Below the pieces are notes generated by a model. That model was not told the DNA's origin. It made no database searches and saw only the letters and a list, made by a program, of their open reading frames with translations. Positions 1-7,256 of a DNA stretch of 64,000 bases are shown piece by piece. Each line of letters opens with the position of its first letter. Positions within the stretch are counted from its first letter, which is position 1. Both the position numbers and the translations under genes were made by a program. The stretch covers positions 44,403 through 108,402 of the forward strand of contig JAXDKG010000009.1 of assembly GCA_034667225.1 (NCBI GenBank). The letters run 5' to 3'. The DNA comes from DATMER01 sp034667225. Lineage in GTDB: Bacteria; Acidobacteriota; Thermoanaerobaculia; Multivoradales; UBA5704.

Positions 1-1005
1 TGGTTCCTGCGCGCGCTCGAGCCAGGCCGAGGCGGCGGCGAAGTCGCCGCTCAGGTAGGCGGCCCAGGCGAGGCGGTCGGCACCCTCCACGTCGCGGACG
101 TCCGCGGCCGCGAGCGCCTGCTCCCAGGCATTCCGGCCCTCGGGGTTGCGGGAGACGATCCAGGCCGTGAAGATCGCCCTGGCCTCGGGGTTCTTCGCGA
201 CGCGGATCAGCGCTTCGGGCTTGTCGAGGAGGCCGGCGCACGTGAGCCTCAGCGAGGACAGGGCGGTGGGGTCGCCGGTCCGCAACTGCTGCGCGTAGAG
301 GATGAGGGCGCGGGCGTAGCGTTCCTGGGCGATCTCGGCATGGGCCTCCCAGCCGAGACTGGAAGCCGCGAGGCCCAGCCTGTCTTCGAAGCCTTGCATG
401 GCGAGGTCGCGGGTGAGCTGGAACGACTTCACCGCGCGGTCCCGATCGCCGGGGATGCTGGCCTTGCCGATCATGTAGGCCGCCCAGGTGGAGCGGAAGT
501 GCCGCTCTTCCTGAGGCCGCCGGAGCAGCCTCTCCCAGCCCTGGACCGCGGCGTCGTATCGTCCCTCGTGGTAGGCGATGGCGCCTTCGAGGTAATCGGC
601 GAACTCAGGCAGTAGCGGCTCGGGGACGGTCAGGCCGGAGGAGGTGGCGGGACGGTCCTGCTTGACTCGGGCAAGATCCTCCCGGAGCCGCACGACGTTG
701 TCCATGACCTTCACCCGAAGGATGGTCCAGGTGCCGTGCCGTTCCATCGCCTCCGCCAGGTCCGCGCGCTCGGCCGCGAGGACTTCGGCGTCGAAGCTGT
801 CCTGGCTCGGCACGGCCTTGAACGGCGGCTTGGATCCAAGCTGTTTCAGCTCGTCCTTGAGCCTCCCCATGGGACCCTCGAAGAACGTCTCTTCCGATCC
901 CAGCAGCCAGTTGGGCAGGTAGGGCGCGCAGGCCCAGAGGACCGGGGCGGCGATCAGGAGCGCAACGGCGGTCAGGAGCAGCTTAGGGAGTGGACGGGAT
1001 CTCAA
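1..1005 (-). CDS. Tetratricopeptide-like exported or membrane-anchored protein (3' part beyond window)
   Basis: An open frame runs from a TTG start at 1005 to the window edge without a stop, so the C-terminus lies outside. I chose TTG because GGAGG sits six bases upstream; it overlaps the end of the DUF3142 gene by 23 bp, suggesting coupling. The N-terminus has a basic start and one hydrophobic stretch (about residues 8-28, ending WACAPYLPNWLLG), a signal anchor or signal peptide. The rest is Ala/Arg/Glu-rich and helical, with short segments such as YLEGAIAYHEGRYDAA and DRLAWAAYLSGDFAAA that look like TPR helices. No catalytic motif is visible. Together with the upstream lipoprotein it may form a small envelope-associated unit; the function is unknown. 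Confidence 0.6.
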   Translation of the reverse strand, partial: MRSRPLPKLLLTAVALLIAAPVLWACAPYLPNWLLGSEETFFEGPMGRLKDELKQLGSKPPFKAVPSQDSFDAEVLAAERADLAEAMERHGTWTILRVKVMDNVVRLREDLARVKQDRPATSSGLTVPEPLLPEFADYLEGAIAYHEGRYDAAVQGWERLLRRPQEERHFRSTWAAYMIGKASIPGDRDRAVKSFQLTRDLAMQGFEDRLGLAASSLGWEAHAEIAQERYARALILYAQQLRTGDPTALSSLRLTCAGLLDKPEALIRVAKNPEARAIFTAWIVSRNPEGRNAWEQALAAADVRDVEGADRLAWAAYLSGDFAAASAWLERAQEP

Positions 1006-2146
1006 TGTGAACCTCCGCAGGTTCCTGGAATCGCAGCCAGGCGATCGTCTGCCGCTGCCCGGGCCGCAAGGCACGGCTCGATTTGGGGCTCTCCAGCCGG
1101 GCCTCGCGTGGACCCGAGCGGAGGAGCCTGTATCCGAATAGGCCGTCGGCTGCGATGAGAGTATCCGAATCCCAGCGCAGATCGACCGGGGAGGGCAGCG
1201 GGACCTCGGCTTCGCCGGTGTTGAGGAGGTCGATCTCGGCGAGGGCGGGGCTCGGATGGCGTAGCGCGGTGCGGATCTCCCGCCGGGGAACGCGGCCGGC
1301 CATCACGGCCTTCAGCGTGGCCCGCGGCCAGTTGTTGGTGTCGGCCGCGGTGGGAAGCCGGTACCAGACCAGGCCCGCAAGCTCCGCGGGACGGTCGGCG
1401 GTCCAGCGCCGCACCAGCTCGGCCATGGCGTCGGGATCGGCCGTGGAATAGGTCGGCAGCGCGACCCGGAAGGGGCGTCCGGCTTGCGCCGCCTCTTCCA
1501 CGGCCCGGGCCGCCTCGGGAGGATCGACGAGGGAGGGGGGCCGCAGGGAGTGGACCTGGAGGACGACGCCGTCCGCCTTCCGGGAGAGGCTCCGGAAGGC
1601 CCTCTGCTGCCGCAGCCAGGAGGGGAGCGCGGTGACGGTGACCGGGGCGGGGGCCACGCTCCGGCGCACCGCTTCGAGGAGGACGGGGTAGTCGGAGAGC
1701 TTGGATTCAGGGCAGTCGTAGTCGATCTGGACCTCCCGGACGTCGAGGCCGTGGGAGCGCGCCTGTTTTGCCACCTCTCCGGCGAGATCGGCGAGCCGCC
1801 GGACGGTCTCCGGCTCGTCCTCGAAGCGGCCGGTCCCGCCGCCCCAGCCCTGGAAGCGGCCGATGCGCAGCGCCAGTCCCACCGGCCGGCCGGCATCCCG
1901 CAGCGCTTGCCAGTCGATCCCCACCCGGAAGACGCGGATGGGGGAGTGGGAGAGGTCGATCTCCGCGGCGAGCACCGTCAGGCCGGCGAAGTCCGAGGCC
2001 TGGCTGACCGCCTCGCGCACGGCCGGGGTCCACGCCCGCTGCCAGACGTAGGCTTCCTGGGGGAGCGGGCCGGCGGCGCGCTCGCGCGGTTGGCAGGCGA
2101 GGGCCAGGGCCAGGAGGAGCAGGCAATGGCTTGGGCGCACGAACAT
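983..2146 (-). CDS. DUF3142-family lipoprotein
   Basis: A 387-residue protein starting at MFVRPSHCLLLL. I prefer this start over one 15 codons upstream because it begins directly with a lipoprotein signal: hydrophobic LLLLALALAC followed by QPRE, with the lipidated Cys near residue 18. The mature part has beta/alpha-barrel-like segments (VLAAEIDLSH, VREVQIDYDCPESKL, VTALPSWL, DGVVLQVHS) typical of DUF3142, a family related to glycoside hydrolase barrels but without assigned activity. It is followed by the partial TPR-like gene with a 23 bp overlap. Upstream lies a 32-bp perfect inverted repeat separating it from the ABC transporter operon. Family assignment is fairly confident; function is unknown. 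Confidence 0.7.
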   Translation of the reverse strand: MFVRPSHCLLLLALALACQPRERAAGPLPQEAYVWQRAWTPAVREAVSQASDFAGLTVLAAEIDLSHSPIRVFRVGIDWQALRDAGRPVGLALRIGRFQGWGGGTGRFEDEPETVRRLADLAGEVAKQARSHGLDVREVQIDYDCPESKLSDYPVLLEAVRRSVAPAPVTVTALPSWLRQQRAFRSLSRKADGVVLQVHSLRPPSLVDPPEAARAVEEAAQAGRPFRVALPTYSTADPDAMAELVRRWTADRPAELAGLVWYRLPTAADTNNWPRATLKAVMAGRVPRREIRTALRHPSPALAEIDLLNTGEAEVPLPSPVDLRWDSDTLIAADGLFGYRLLRSGPREARLESPKSSRALRPGQRQTIAWLRFQEPAEVHIEIPSTP

Positions 2147-2169
2147 ATTCTCGCTCTGTAGGAGCGAAA

Positions 2170-2251
2170 CCCGTCTAGCCTGGGGTTTCAACCCCAGGCG
2201 GAGGCAGGCGCGCCACCAGCCGCCTGGGGTTGAAACCCCAGGCTAGACGGG
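2170..2251. repeat. 32-bp perfect inverted repeat (REP-like palindromic element pair)
   Basis: Arms 2170-2201 and 2220-2251 are exact reverse complements, separated by 18 nt. Each arm contains its own smaller palindrome CCTGGGGTTTCAACCCCAGG. The same inner palindrome recurs at 63771-63864, so this is a dispersed element. The stop codon of the ABC ATPase (TAG, 2243-2245) is supplied by the right arm. The structure could act as a transcription terminator or mRNA-end stabiliser. Confidence 0.85.
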
Positions 2252-2959
2252 TACAGCCCCTACAGGGCTGCCCCCCCGCGCCAGCCTCTCCAGCACGACC
2301 ATCCTCTCTGCCGAGCCGGCCGGCAGCTCTCCCGAGCTGAGACACCGGCCATCCCGCACGGTGAAGGCCCGGTCCGCCAGGGGTGCAAAGGGCTCGATGT
2401 CGTGGGAGACCACCACCACGGCGGCGCCCGCGGCCAGGCGGTCTCCGATCCAGGCCAGGATGTCCTCCCGGGCGCCGCGGTCCATGGCCTCCAGCGGCTC
2501 GTCGAGGAGGAGGTGGGCCGGCGTGCCGATCCGGGCCGCGGCGAGCACGGCCCGGCGACGCTGGCCCATGGACAGCTCCCGCACCGAGCGGTGCGCCAGG
2601 CGGTCGAGCCCGACCAGCGCGAGCGCCTGCTCGGCGGCTTGGCGAGGCTCTCCTCGCAGGCGGCAGACGAGGCCGAGGATCTCCCGCACCGTGGCGTAGG
2701 GGGTCAGGTCCGGCTGCTCGGGCACGTAGGCGAGGGTCCGCCGCGCCTCGGCTTCATCGGTCCAGAGATCGCGGCCATCCACCTCGACCCTCCCCTGGTC
2801 GGGCTGCTCGACTCCCGCCGCGATCTTGAGGAGCGTGCTCTTGCCGCAGCCGTTCGGCCCCAGAAGGAGGGTGAGGCCGGCGGGAATCTCCACGCTCACC
2901 TCCGCGAGGACCGGCTGGCCGTCGCGGTAGGAGAACCCGACCCGCTCGAGACGAATCAT
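2243..2959 (-). CDS. ABC transporter ATP-binding protein
   Basis: A 238-residue ABC ATPase with the full motif set: Walker A LGPNGCGKST (about residue 33), Q-loop YVPEQP, signature LSMGQRRR, Walker B HLLLDEP and switch His in VVVVSHD. It would couple ATP hydrolysis to the membrane protein encoded just upstream; its ATG overlaps that gene's stop by ATGA, so a two-component exporter is likely. The signature LSMGQ and the membrane protein type resemble ABC-2-like drug, antibiotic or bacteriocin exporters; the substrate is unknown. The last codons and stop lie inside a dispersed palindromic repeat, suggesting that the repeat inserted at the gene end. Confidence 0.9.
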   Translation of the reverse strand: MIRLERVGFSYRDGQPVLAEVSVEIPAGLTLLLGPNGCGKSTLLKIAAGVEQPDQGRVEVDGRDLWTDEAEARRTLAYVPEQPDLTPYATVREILGLVCRLRGEPRQAAEQALALVGLDRLAHRSVRELSMGQRRRAVLAAARIGTPAHLLLDEPLEAMDRGAREDILAWIGDRLAAGAAVVVVSHDIEPFAPLADRAFTVRDGRCLSSGELPAGSAERMVVLERLARGGSPVGAVPV

Positions 2960-4173
2960 CCGGAGCTCCAGGATTGGGGATCGCCCACGGCAAGGTGGTG
3001 GATCTCCTGCCAGCGGCTGACCTTCTGACGCTTCTCGCGCTCGGCCGCAGCGCGCACGGCGAAAGGCGTTCCGAGCAGGGCGAGGAGGGAGACCCAGGGG
3101 AGGAGGGCCACAGCGGCGGCGAGGAGCATCCCCTCGATCAGGATCTCCCCCGAGGCGCCGGTCCGGCGTTCCGGCGCGCGGCGCACGGCTCCGGCTGTCC
3201 GCGCGGCGAGGAACGGGATCACCAGGAGGGCCGCGACAGCCGCGAGCGGCTCGATCCAGGCGGTGAGCAGGACGAGCGGGAAGGCGTGCGCTCCGAGAAA
3301 GAGGGTATCGAAGATCACGCGCTGCCGGGCCGTCCAGGGGAGCGAGCGCGACCAGGGCCAGGCCGGGCGGCGGACGGCCAGGCTCTCTCCCAGGCCGGAG
3401 AGGAGAAGGACCACGGCGGTGCAGCCGCCGAGGAGAGCTCCCAGCCGGACGTAGACCGGGGCGAGCTCGTTGTTGCGGACGAACAGCGTGGCAGCACCGA
3501 GAGGGAGCAGGCTGGTCAGATAAGCGCCCAGGAGCGAGCCGCCGAGGGCGCGCCAGGCGATCCGCGCTTCGAGCCAGCGGCCGGTTCCTTTCCGGGCGAA
3601 CGAAATCGCCGGCGGGGTTTTCCGGAGAGGGCCGGCGATCGCGTCCGAGGCGATCAGGAGAACGGCTCCGAGGCCGACCGGCAGCCATCCGCCGGAAAAG
3701 GGGAGGAAAGCGGCTGTCAAAGCCAGCGGACGGGCCAGAAAGCGGACCGGCATTGCGGCCAGCGCGGCAGCGGGAAGAGCCACGAGCAGGCCGGCGAGGC
3801 TGGGCCAGGGATGGGCGCTATTCTTCGCCGCCGCAGCAGCGAAGAAGAGGAGCAGGAGGAGGAGCGAGGCCTGGGCCGCGGCAATGGCGAGCATCGCGGC
3901 CCGGCGGTGGGCGAGCCCCGTAACGGGCAGGTGCCGCATCCAGCCGTCGAGCCCCCGGCAGACCCGCGGCGCCGCGATCGAGGCGACTCCGAGGCAGGCG
4001 AAGGCGATGATCAGGCCGCCCGAGCTGCCGAAGAGCAGGAGGCCGAAGGAGTTGATGAAGTCGACGCCCAGGAGCATCATGCCGCCAACGACGGCGGCCA
4101 AGAGCGGCGCCATCACCCGCAGCGCCAGACGTGCTCCGACGCGGAGATGAAATCGAAGGAGGGCTGTGATCAT
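2956..4173 (-). CDS. Polytopic ABC-transporter membrane subunit
   Basis: A 405-residue, strongly hydrophobic protein with roughly ten predicted membrane segments (for example LLAAVVGGMMLLGVDF near residue 27, ASLLLLLLFFAAAAA near residue 98, LLVALPAAALAAM near residue 125). No catalytic motif is visible. ATGA overlaps on both sides (with the kinase-like gene at 4170 and the ATPase at 2959) put it in the same transcript. By context it is the permease of the adjacent ATPase. Coupling to acyl-CoA metabolism genes is unusual and could be coincidental operon packing. Confidence 0.75.
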   Translation of the reverse strand: MITALLRFHLRVGARLALRVMAPLLAAVVGGMMLLGVDFINSFGLLLFGSSGGLIIAFACLGVASIAAPRVCRGLDGWMRHLPVTGLAHRRAAMLAIAAAQASLLLLLLFFAAAAAKNSAHPWPSLAGLLVALPAAALAAMPVRFLARPLALTAAFLPFSGGWLPVGLGAVLLIASDAIAGPLRKTPPAISFARKGTGRWLEARIAWRALGGSLLGAYLTSLLPLGAATLFVRNNELAPVYVRLGALLGGCTAVVLLLSGLGESLAVRRPAWPWSRSLPWTARQRVIFDTLFLGAHAFPLVLLTAWIEPLAAVAALLVIPFLAARTAGAVRRAPERRTGASGEILIEGMLLAAAVALLPWVSLLALLGTPFAVRAAAEREKRQKVSRWQEIHHLAVGDPQSWSSG

Positions 4174-5225
4174 CCCAACCGATCAATCCGCCCGTTGTCG
4201 AGGGCCGAGACCGCCGTGCGTCCGAGCAGCCTCACCGAGGTGATCATGGCGGCAAAGCGGGGGTCCTTGGTGAGGCCCTGCTGGAAGCGGTAATAGATCT
4301 GCTGGGCGATGACCGCGATCTTGAACAAGCCGAAGACGTAGGCGAAAACCACGTCTGAAACATCGTGGCCGGTCGCCGCGGCGTAGCGCTGCACCACCTC
4401 GATCCGGCTGAGATTGCCGGAGACCGTGGTGGGGCCAGATGGGAGCATCCGCAGCACCGGGTCATCGTCGGGATCGACCCAGTAGCCGAGCGTGGTCCCG
4501 AGGTCGAGCAGCGGATCGCCGATGGTGGACATCTCCCAGTCGAGCACGGCCACGATGCGGGAGAGGTCCGGCGCGAAGACCACGTTGTCGTACTTGTAAT
4601 CGTTGTGGACCAGGACGGCGCCGTGCTCCACGGGCCGGTGGTCGGAGAGCCAGGCCGCGGCGCGCTCGATGTCCGGCATGTCGTCGGTGCGCGAGCCCTC
4701 CCACCGTTTGCGCCAGCCGGTCACCTGCCGCTCGACGTAGCCCTCCGGCCGGCCGAAGTCCGCTAGCCCGGCCTCCTGATAGTCCACCGCGTGAAGCTCG
4801 GCCAGGCCATCCACCAGCTCCTCGCTCAAGCAGCGCATGTCCTCCGCACCGGAGCGCTGGTCCCTAAAGATCAAGCCGCGGACCCGTTCCATCACGTAAA
4901 AGGGGGCGCCGATCACCTCCGGGCCGTCGGAGCAAGCAAGGGTGGCGGGGGCCTTTGGGTAATGTCCCTGCAGGTGAGAGAGCACCCGGTACTCGCGCCC
5001 CATGTCGTGGGCCGTCTTCACCTTCGAGCCGAAAGGCGGACGTCTCAAAACCATCTCCCTCTCGCCGAAGCGCAGCAGGTAAGTGAGGTTCGAATGTCCG
5101 CCCGGGAACTGCTCGATTTCCAAGGACACCGAAGGGAGATCCGGCAGCCGCTCGCGCAGCCAGGCTTCGAGAGGAACTGCGTCCAGCTCCTCCCCGGCTC
5201 GCACGGGACGTGTCTCGCCGCTCAT
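4170..5225 (-). CDS. APH-family phosphotransferase, ACAD10/11 N-domain-like
   Basis: A 351-residue protein starting MSGETRPVRAGEE, with ATGA overlap to the acyl-CoA dehydrogenase stop. Kinase-like features of the aminoglycoside/choline phosphotransferase superfamily are clear: QFPGGHSNLTYLL (nucleotide loop), REMVLRRPPFG, Brenner motif VLVHNDYKYDN with catalytic Asp, and metal-binding VLDWEMSTIGDP. The GGHSNLTY and RRPP signatures are typical of the clade fused to acyl-CoA dehydrogenase in animal ACAD10/ACAD11. In Pseudomonas levulinate catabolism the equivalent pair phosphorylates a 4-hydroxyacyl-CoA, then eliminates phosphate. Substrate here is inferred only. Confidence 0.85.
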   Translation of the reverse strand: MSGETRPVRAGEELDAVPLEAWLRERLPDLPSVSLEIEQFPGGHSNLTYLLRFGEREMVLRRPPFGSKVKTAHDMGREYRVLSHLQGHYPKAPATLACSDGPEVIGAPFYVMERVRGLIFRDQRSGAEDMRCLSEELVDGLAELHAVDYQEAGLADFGRPEGYVERQVTGWRKRWEGSRTDDMPDIERAAAWLSDHRPVEHGAVLVHNDYKYDNVVFAPDLSRIVAVLDWEMSTIGDPLLDLGTTLGYWVDPDDDPVLRMLPSGPTTVSGNLSRIEVVQRYAAATGHDVSDVVFAYVFGLFKIAVIAQQIYYRFQQGLTKDPRFAAMITSVRLLGRTAVSALDNGRIDRLG

Positions 5226-6424
5226 TTCCGCTCCATACCATAGCGGGCGAGGATGCGGCGGGCCACGGAAGTCTTGTGGACCTCGTCGGGTCCGTCGTAG
5301 ATGCGCGAGGCGCGCTCGTGACGCCACCAGAAGGCGAGGGGCAACTCGTCGAGGAGGCCGTAGCCGCCGTGGACCTGGATTGACCGGTCGAGCACCTCCT
5401 GGAGCACGCCGGCCACCTGAAACTTGATCAATGACACATCGTCGCGGGCGGCGCTCGCCCCTTCGTTGTCGATGCGCCACGCCGTGCGCAGAACCATGAG
5501 CCGGGCGGCATCGATGGCGGCGCGGCTCTCCGCGACCCAGGCATGGACGATCTGCCGGGTTCCCAGGGGCTCGCCGGGCGCGATCTCCCGCCCGGCGGCG
5601 CGGGTGCACATCAGGTCGAAGGCCCGCTCGCAGATGCCGATCCAGCGCATGCAGTGGTGGATGCGGCCGGGGCCGAGGCGCTCCTGGGCAAGGGTGAAGC
5701 CGGCCCCCTCCTCGCCGATCCGGTTCGCCACGGGCACACGCACCCCCTGGAGAGCCACCTCGGCATGGCTCATCCACCCCTCGCCCGCCTCGCCCATGAC
5801 CGGCAGGTTGCGCACGATCTCGAAGCCGGGAGCGTCCATCGGGACCAGGATCATGCTCGCCCGGGAGTGAGGCTTCCCGGAGGGGGAGGTGACCGCCATG
5901 ACGACGCAGAAGGCGGCGCCCTCGGCCGAGGAGGTGAACCACTTGCGGCCGTCGAGCACGTAGTCGTCGCCCTCGCGGCGGGCGGTAGTGCCCATCCAGA
6001 CCGGGTTCGAACCCGCGAAGTCGGGCTCGGTCATGCCGAAGCAGCTCCGAATCTCACCGCGCACCAGGGGGCGGAGCCACTGCTCGCGCTGCTCGTCCGA
6101 CCCGTGCTGAAGGAGCAGCTCCATGTTGCCCGCGTCCGGCGCCTGGCAGTTGAAGACGTAATGGCCGAGAGGACTGCGCCCCAGCACCTCGCTGACGTGG
6201 GCGAACTCCAGGAGCGTCAGCCCGCCGCCGCCCCACTCCCTGGGCAGGTGGGGAGAGAAGAGCCCCATCCGCCGCACCTCGTCGCGCAGCCGGTCAAGAT
6301 CCCCCAAGACCGAGCCGAAGCCGCGGGCGAAGAGCTGGCGCTCCAGGGGAACGACCTCCCTGTCCAGGAAGGAACGGATCGTACCGGCGATCTCCCGCAC
6401 GCGCTCGGGGATGGAGAAGTCCAT
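5222..6424 (-). CDS. Acyl-CoA dehydrogenase, ACAD10/11-like
   Basis: A 400-residue FAD-dependent acyl-CoA dehydrogenase. It starts at MDFSIPERVREI; a longer in-frame upstream extension lacks family features and was discarded. Recognisable are FGMTEPDFAGSNP (flavin/substrate loop), DGRKWFTSSAEGA, and the C-terminal QVHGGYGLLDELPLA and ASRIYDGPDEVHK signatures. Its length matches the family. It is the first gene of a coupled run (dehydrogenase, phosphotransferase, permease, ATPase), all with 4-bp overlaps. With the kinase it likely converts hydroxyacyl-CoA to enoyl-CoA, feeding beta-oxidation. A 72-bp region separates it from the divergent MNT gene. Confidence 0.9.
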   Translation of the reverse strand: MDFSIPERVREIAGTIRSFLDREVVPLERQLFARGFGSVLGDLDRLRDEVRRMGLFSPHLPREWGGGGLTLLEFAHVSEVLGRSPLGHYVFNCQAPDAGNMELLLQHGSDEQREQWLRPLVRGEIRSCFGMTEPDFAGSNPVWMGTTARREGDDYVLDGRKWFTSSAEGAAFCVVMAVTSPSGKPHSRASMILVPMDAPGFEIVRNLPVMGEAGEGWMSHAEVALQGVRVPVANRIGEEGAGFTLAQERLGPGRIHHCMRWIGICERAFDLMCTRAAGREIAPGEPLGTRQIVHAWVAESRAAIDAARLMVLRTAWRIDNEGASAARDDVSLIKFQVAGVLQEVLDRSIQVHGGYGLLDELPLAFWWRHERASRIYDGPDEVHKTSVARRILARYGMERK

Positions 6425-6496
6425 GGGCAGCAGCCTCCTGCGGGGATCGTATCGCAGGCGGCGCGATGCTGGCGCTGATGCTGCCGTCGTCGTAAC

Positions 6497-6838
6497 ATGG
6501 TTTCGATGCCGAAGACGGATTCCATGGCCAGAAGAGAGATTCAGCAGATGGTCCGCCGGATCGTCAGCCGCTTCCATCCGGAGAAGATCATTCTCTTCGG
6601 CTCGCATGCACGTGGCGATGCAGGCCCTGACAGCGATGTCGACCTGCTCGTCGTGATGCCGTTGCTCGGGTCCAAGCTGGAGAAGCAGCTCGAGATCCGG
6701 CTCGCTTTGCGGAGCATTCAGATTGCGAAGGACATCGTAGTCACGACTCCGGAAGAATTCCAGTGGCGAAAGGAGATCCCCGGTACGATCGAGCGGCCGG
6801 CTGCACGGGAGGGTAAGGTTCTGTATGCCCGAGGCTGA
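6497..6838 (+). CDS. MNT-type nucleotidyltransferase (HEPN partner)
   Basis: A 113-residue minimal nucleotidyltransferase. The Pol-beta-like motif IILFGSHARGDAGPDSDVDL contains the GS and DxD metal-binding residues, with a third acidic residue likely in AKDIVV. In HEPN/MNT modules the MNT protein is the antidote and modifies the HEPN partner with AMP. The start is uncertain: ATGs occur at 6497, 6506 and 6524 and none has a strong ribosome-binding site. It overlaps the HEPN gene by 14 bp, so the pair is co-translated. A transferred toxin-antitoxin-like module is plausible. Confidence 0.85.
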   Translation: MVSMPKTDSMARREIQQMVRRIVSRFHPEKIILFGSHARGDAGPDSDVDLLVVMPLLGSKLEKQLEIRLALRSIQIAKDIVVTTPEEFQWRKEIPGTIERPAAREGKVLYARG

Positions 6839-7256
6839 GCAGCGGATCGCCGTGTGTAGAGAGTGGTTGTTGAAGGCTGACAACGATCTTGCGAATGCAG
6901 CTCACACCCTGAAGCTCGGGGCGAGTTGTCCGACGGATACGGTCTGCTTCCATGCCCAACAATGCGTGGAGAAATACCTGAAAGCAGCTCTCGTTTGGGA
7001 AGGGATCGACTTTCCCAAGACGCACGATCTCGAAAGGTTGTTGTCGCTCGTTCCCGCCGAGTCAAGACCGGACCTCACCGATGAGGAGCAAGCGCGACTG
7101 ACCGAATATGCGACGAGCGCCCGGTATCCAGGCTGGGAAGAGATCTCGCTCGCCGCGGCGCGTCGTGCAGTGGCGGTAGCGCGCCGGGTCCGCAGGCTCG
7201 TTCGGCGCGGACTACCCAGAAAGGCTCTGCGCCGCGATATAAAGAAGCCCAGGTGA
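6825..7256 (+). CDS. HEPN-domain protein
   Basis: A 143-residue all-helical HEPN protein of the nucleotidyltransferase-associated class: WLLKADNDLANA near the N-terminus, CFHAQQCVEKYLKA, FPKTHDLERL and the SARYPGW region are family hallmarks. The catalytic R-x4-6-H ribonuclease motif of toxic HEPNs is not evident; RYPGWEE has no His at the right spacing, so it may not be an active RNase. The Arg/Lys-rich tail (about residues 118-143) suggests nucleic-acid contact. Its stop overlaps the next gene's ATG as TGATG, linking it to the sigma-54 activator. Confidence 0.82.
   Translation: MPEAEQRIAVCREWLLKADNDLANAAHTLKLGASCPTDTVCFHAQQCVEKYLKAALVWEGIDFPKTHDLERLLSLVPAESRPDLTDEEQARLTEYATSARYPGWEEISLAAARRAVAVARRVRRLVRRGLPRKALRRDIKKPR

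Noticed and set aside
2974..4293. 439-codon plus-strand open frame
   Set aside because: It is antisense to the ABC permease, lacks any family signature and shows the Gly/Glu/Arg composition of a GC-driven shadow frame.
5998..6016. GGGTTCGAACCC palindrome resembling a tRNA T-arm
   Set aside because: It lies inside the acyl-CoA dehydrogenase coding sequence and no cloverleaf surrounds it.
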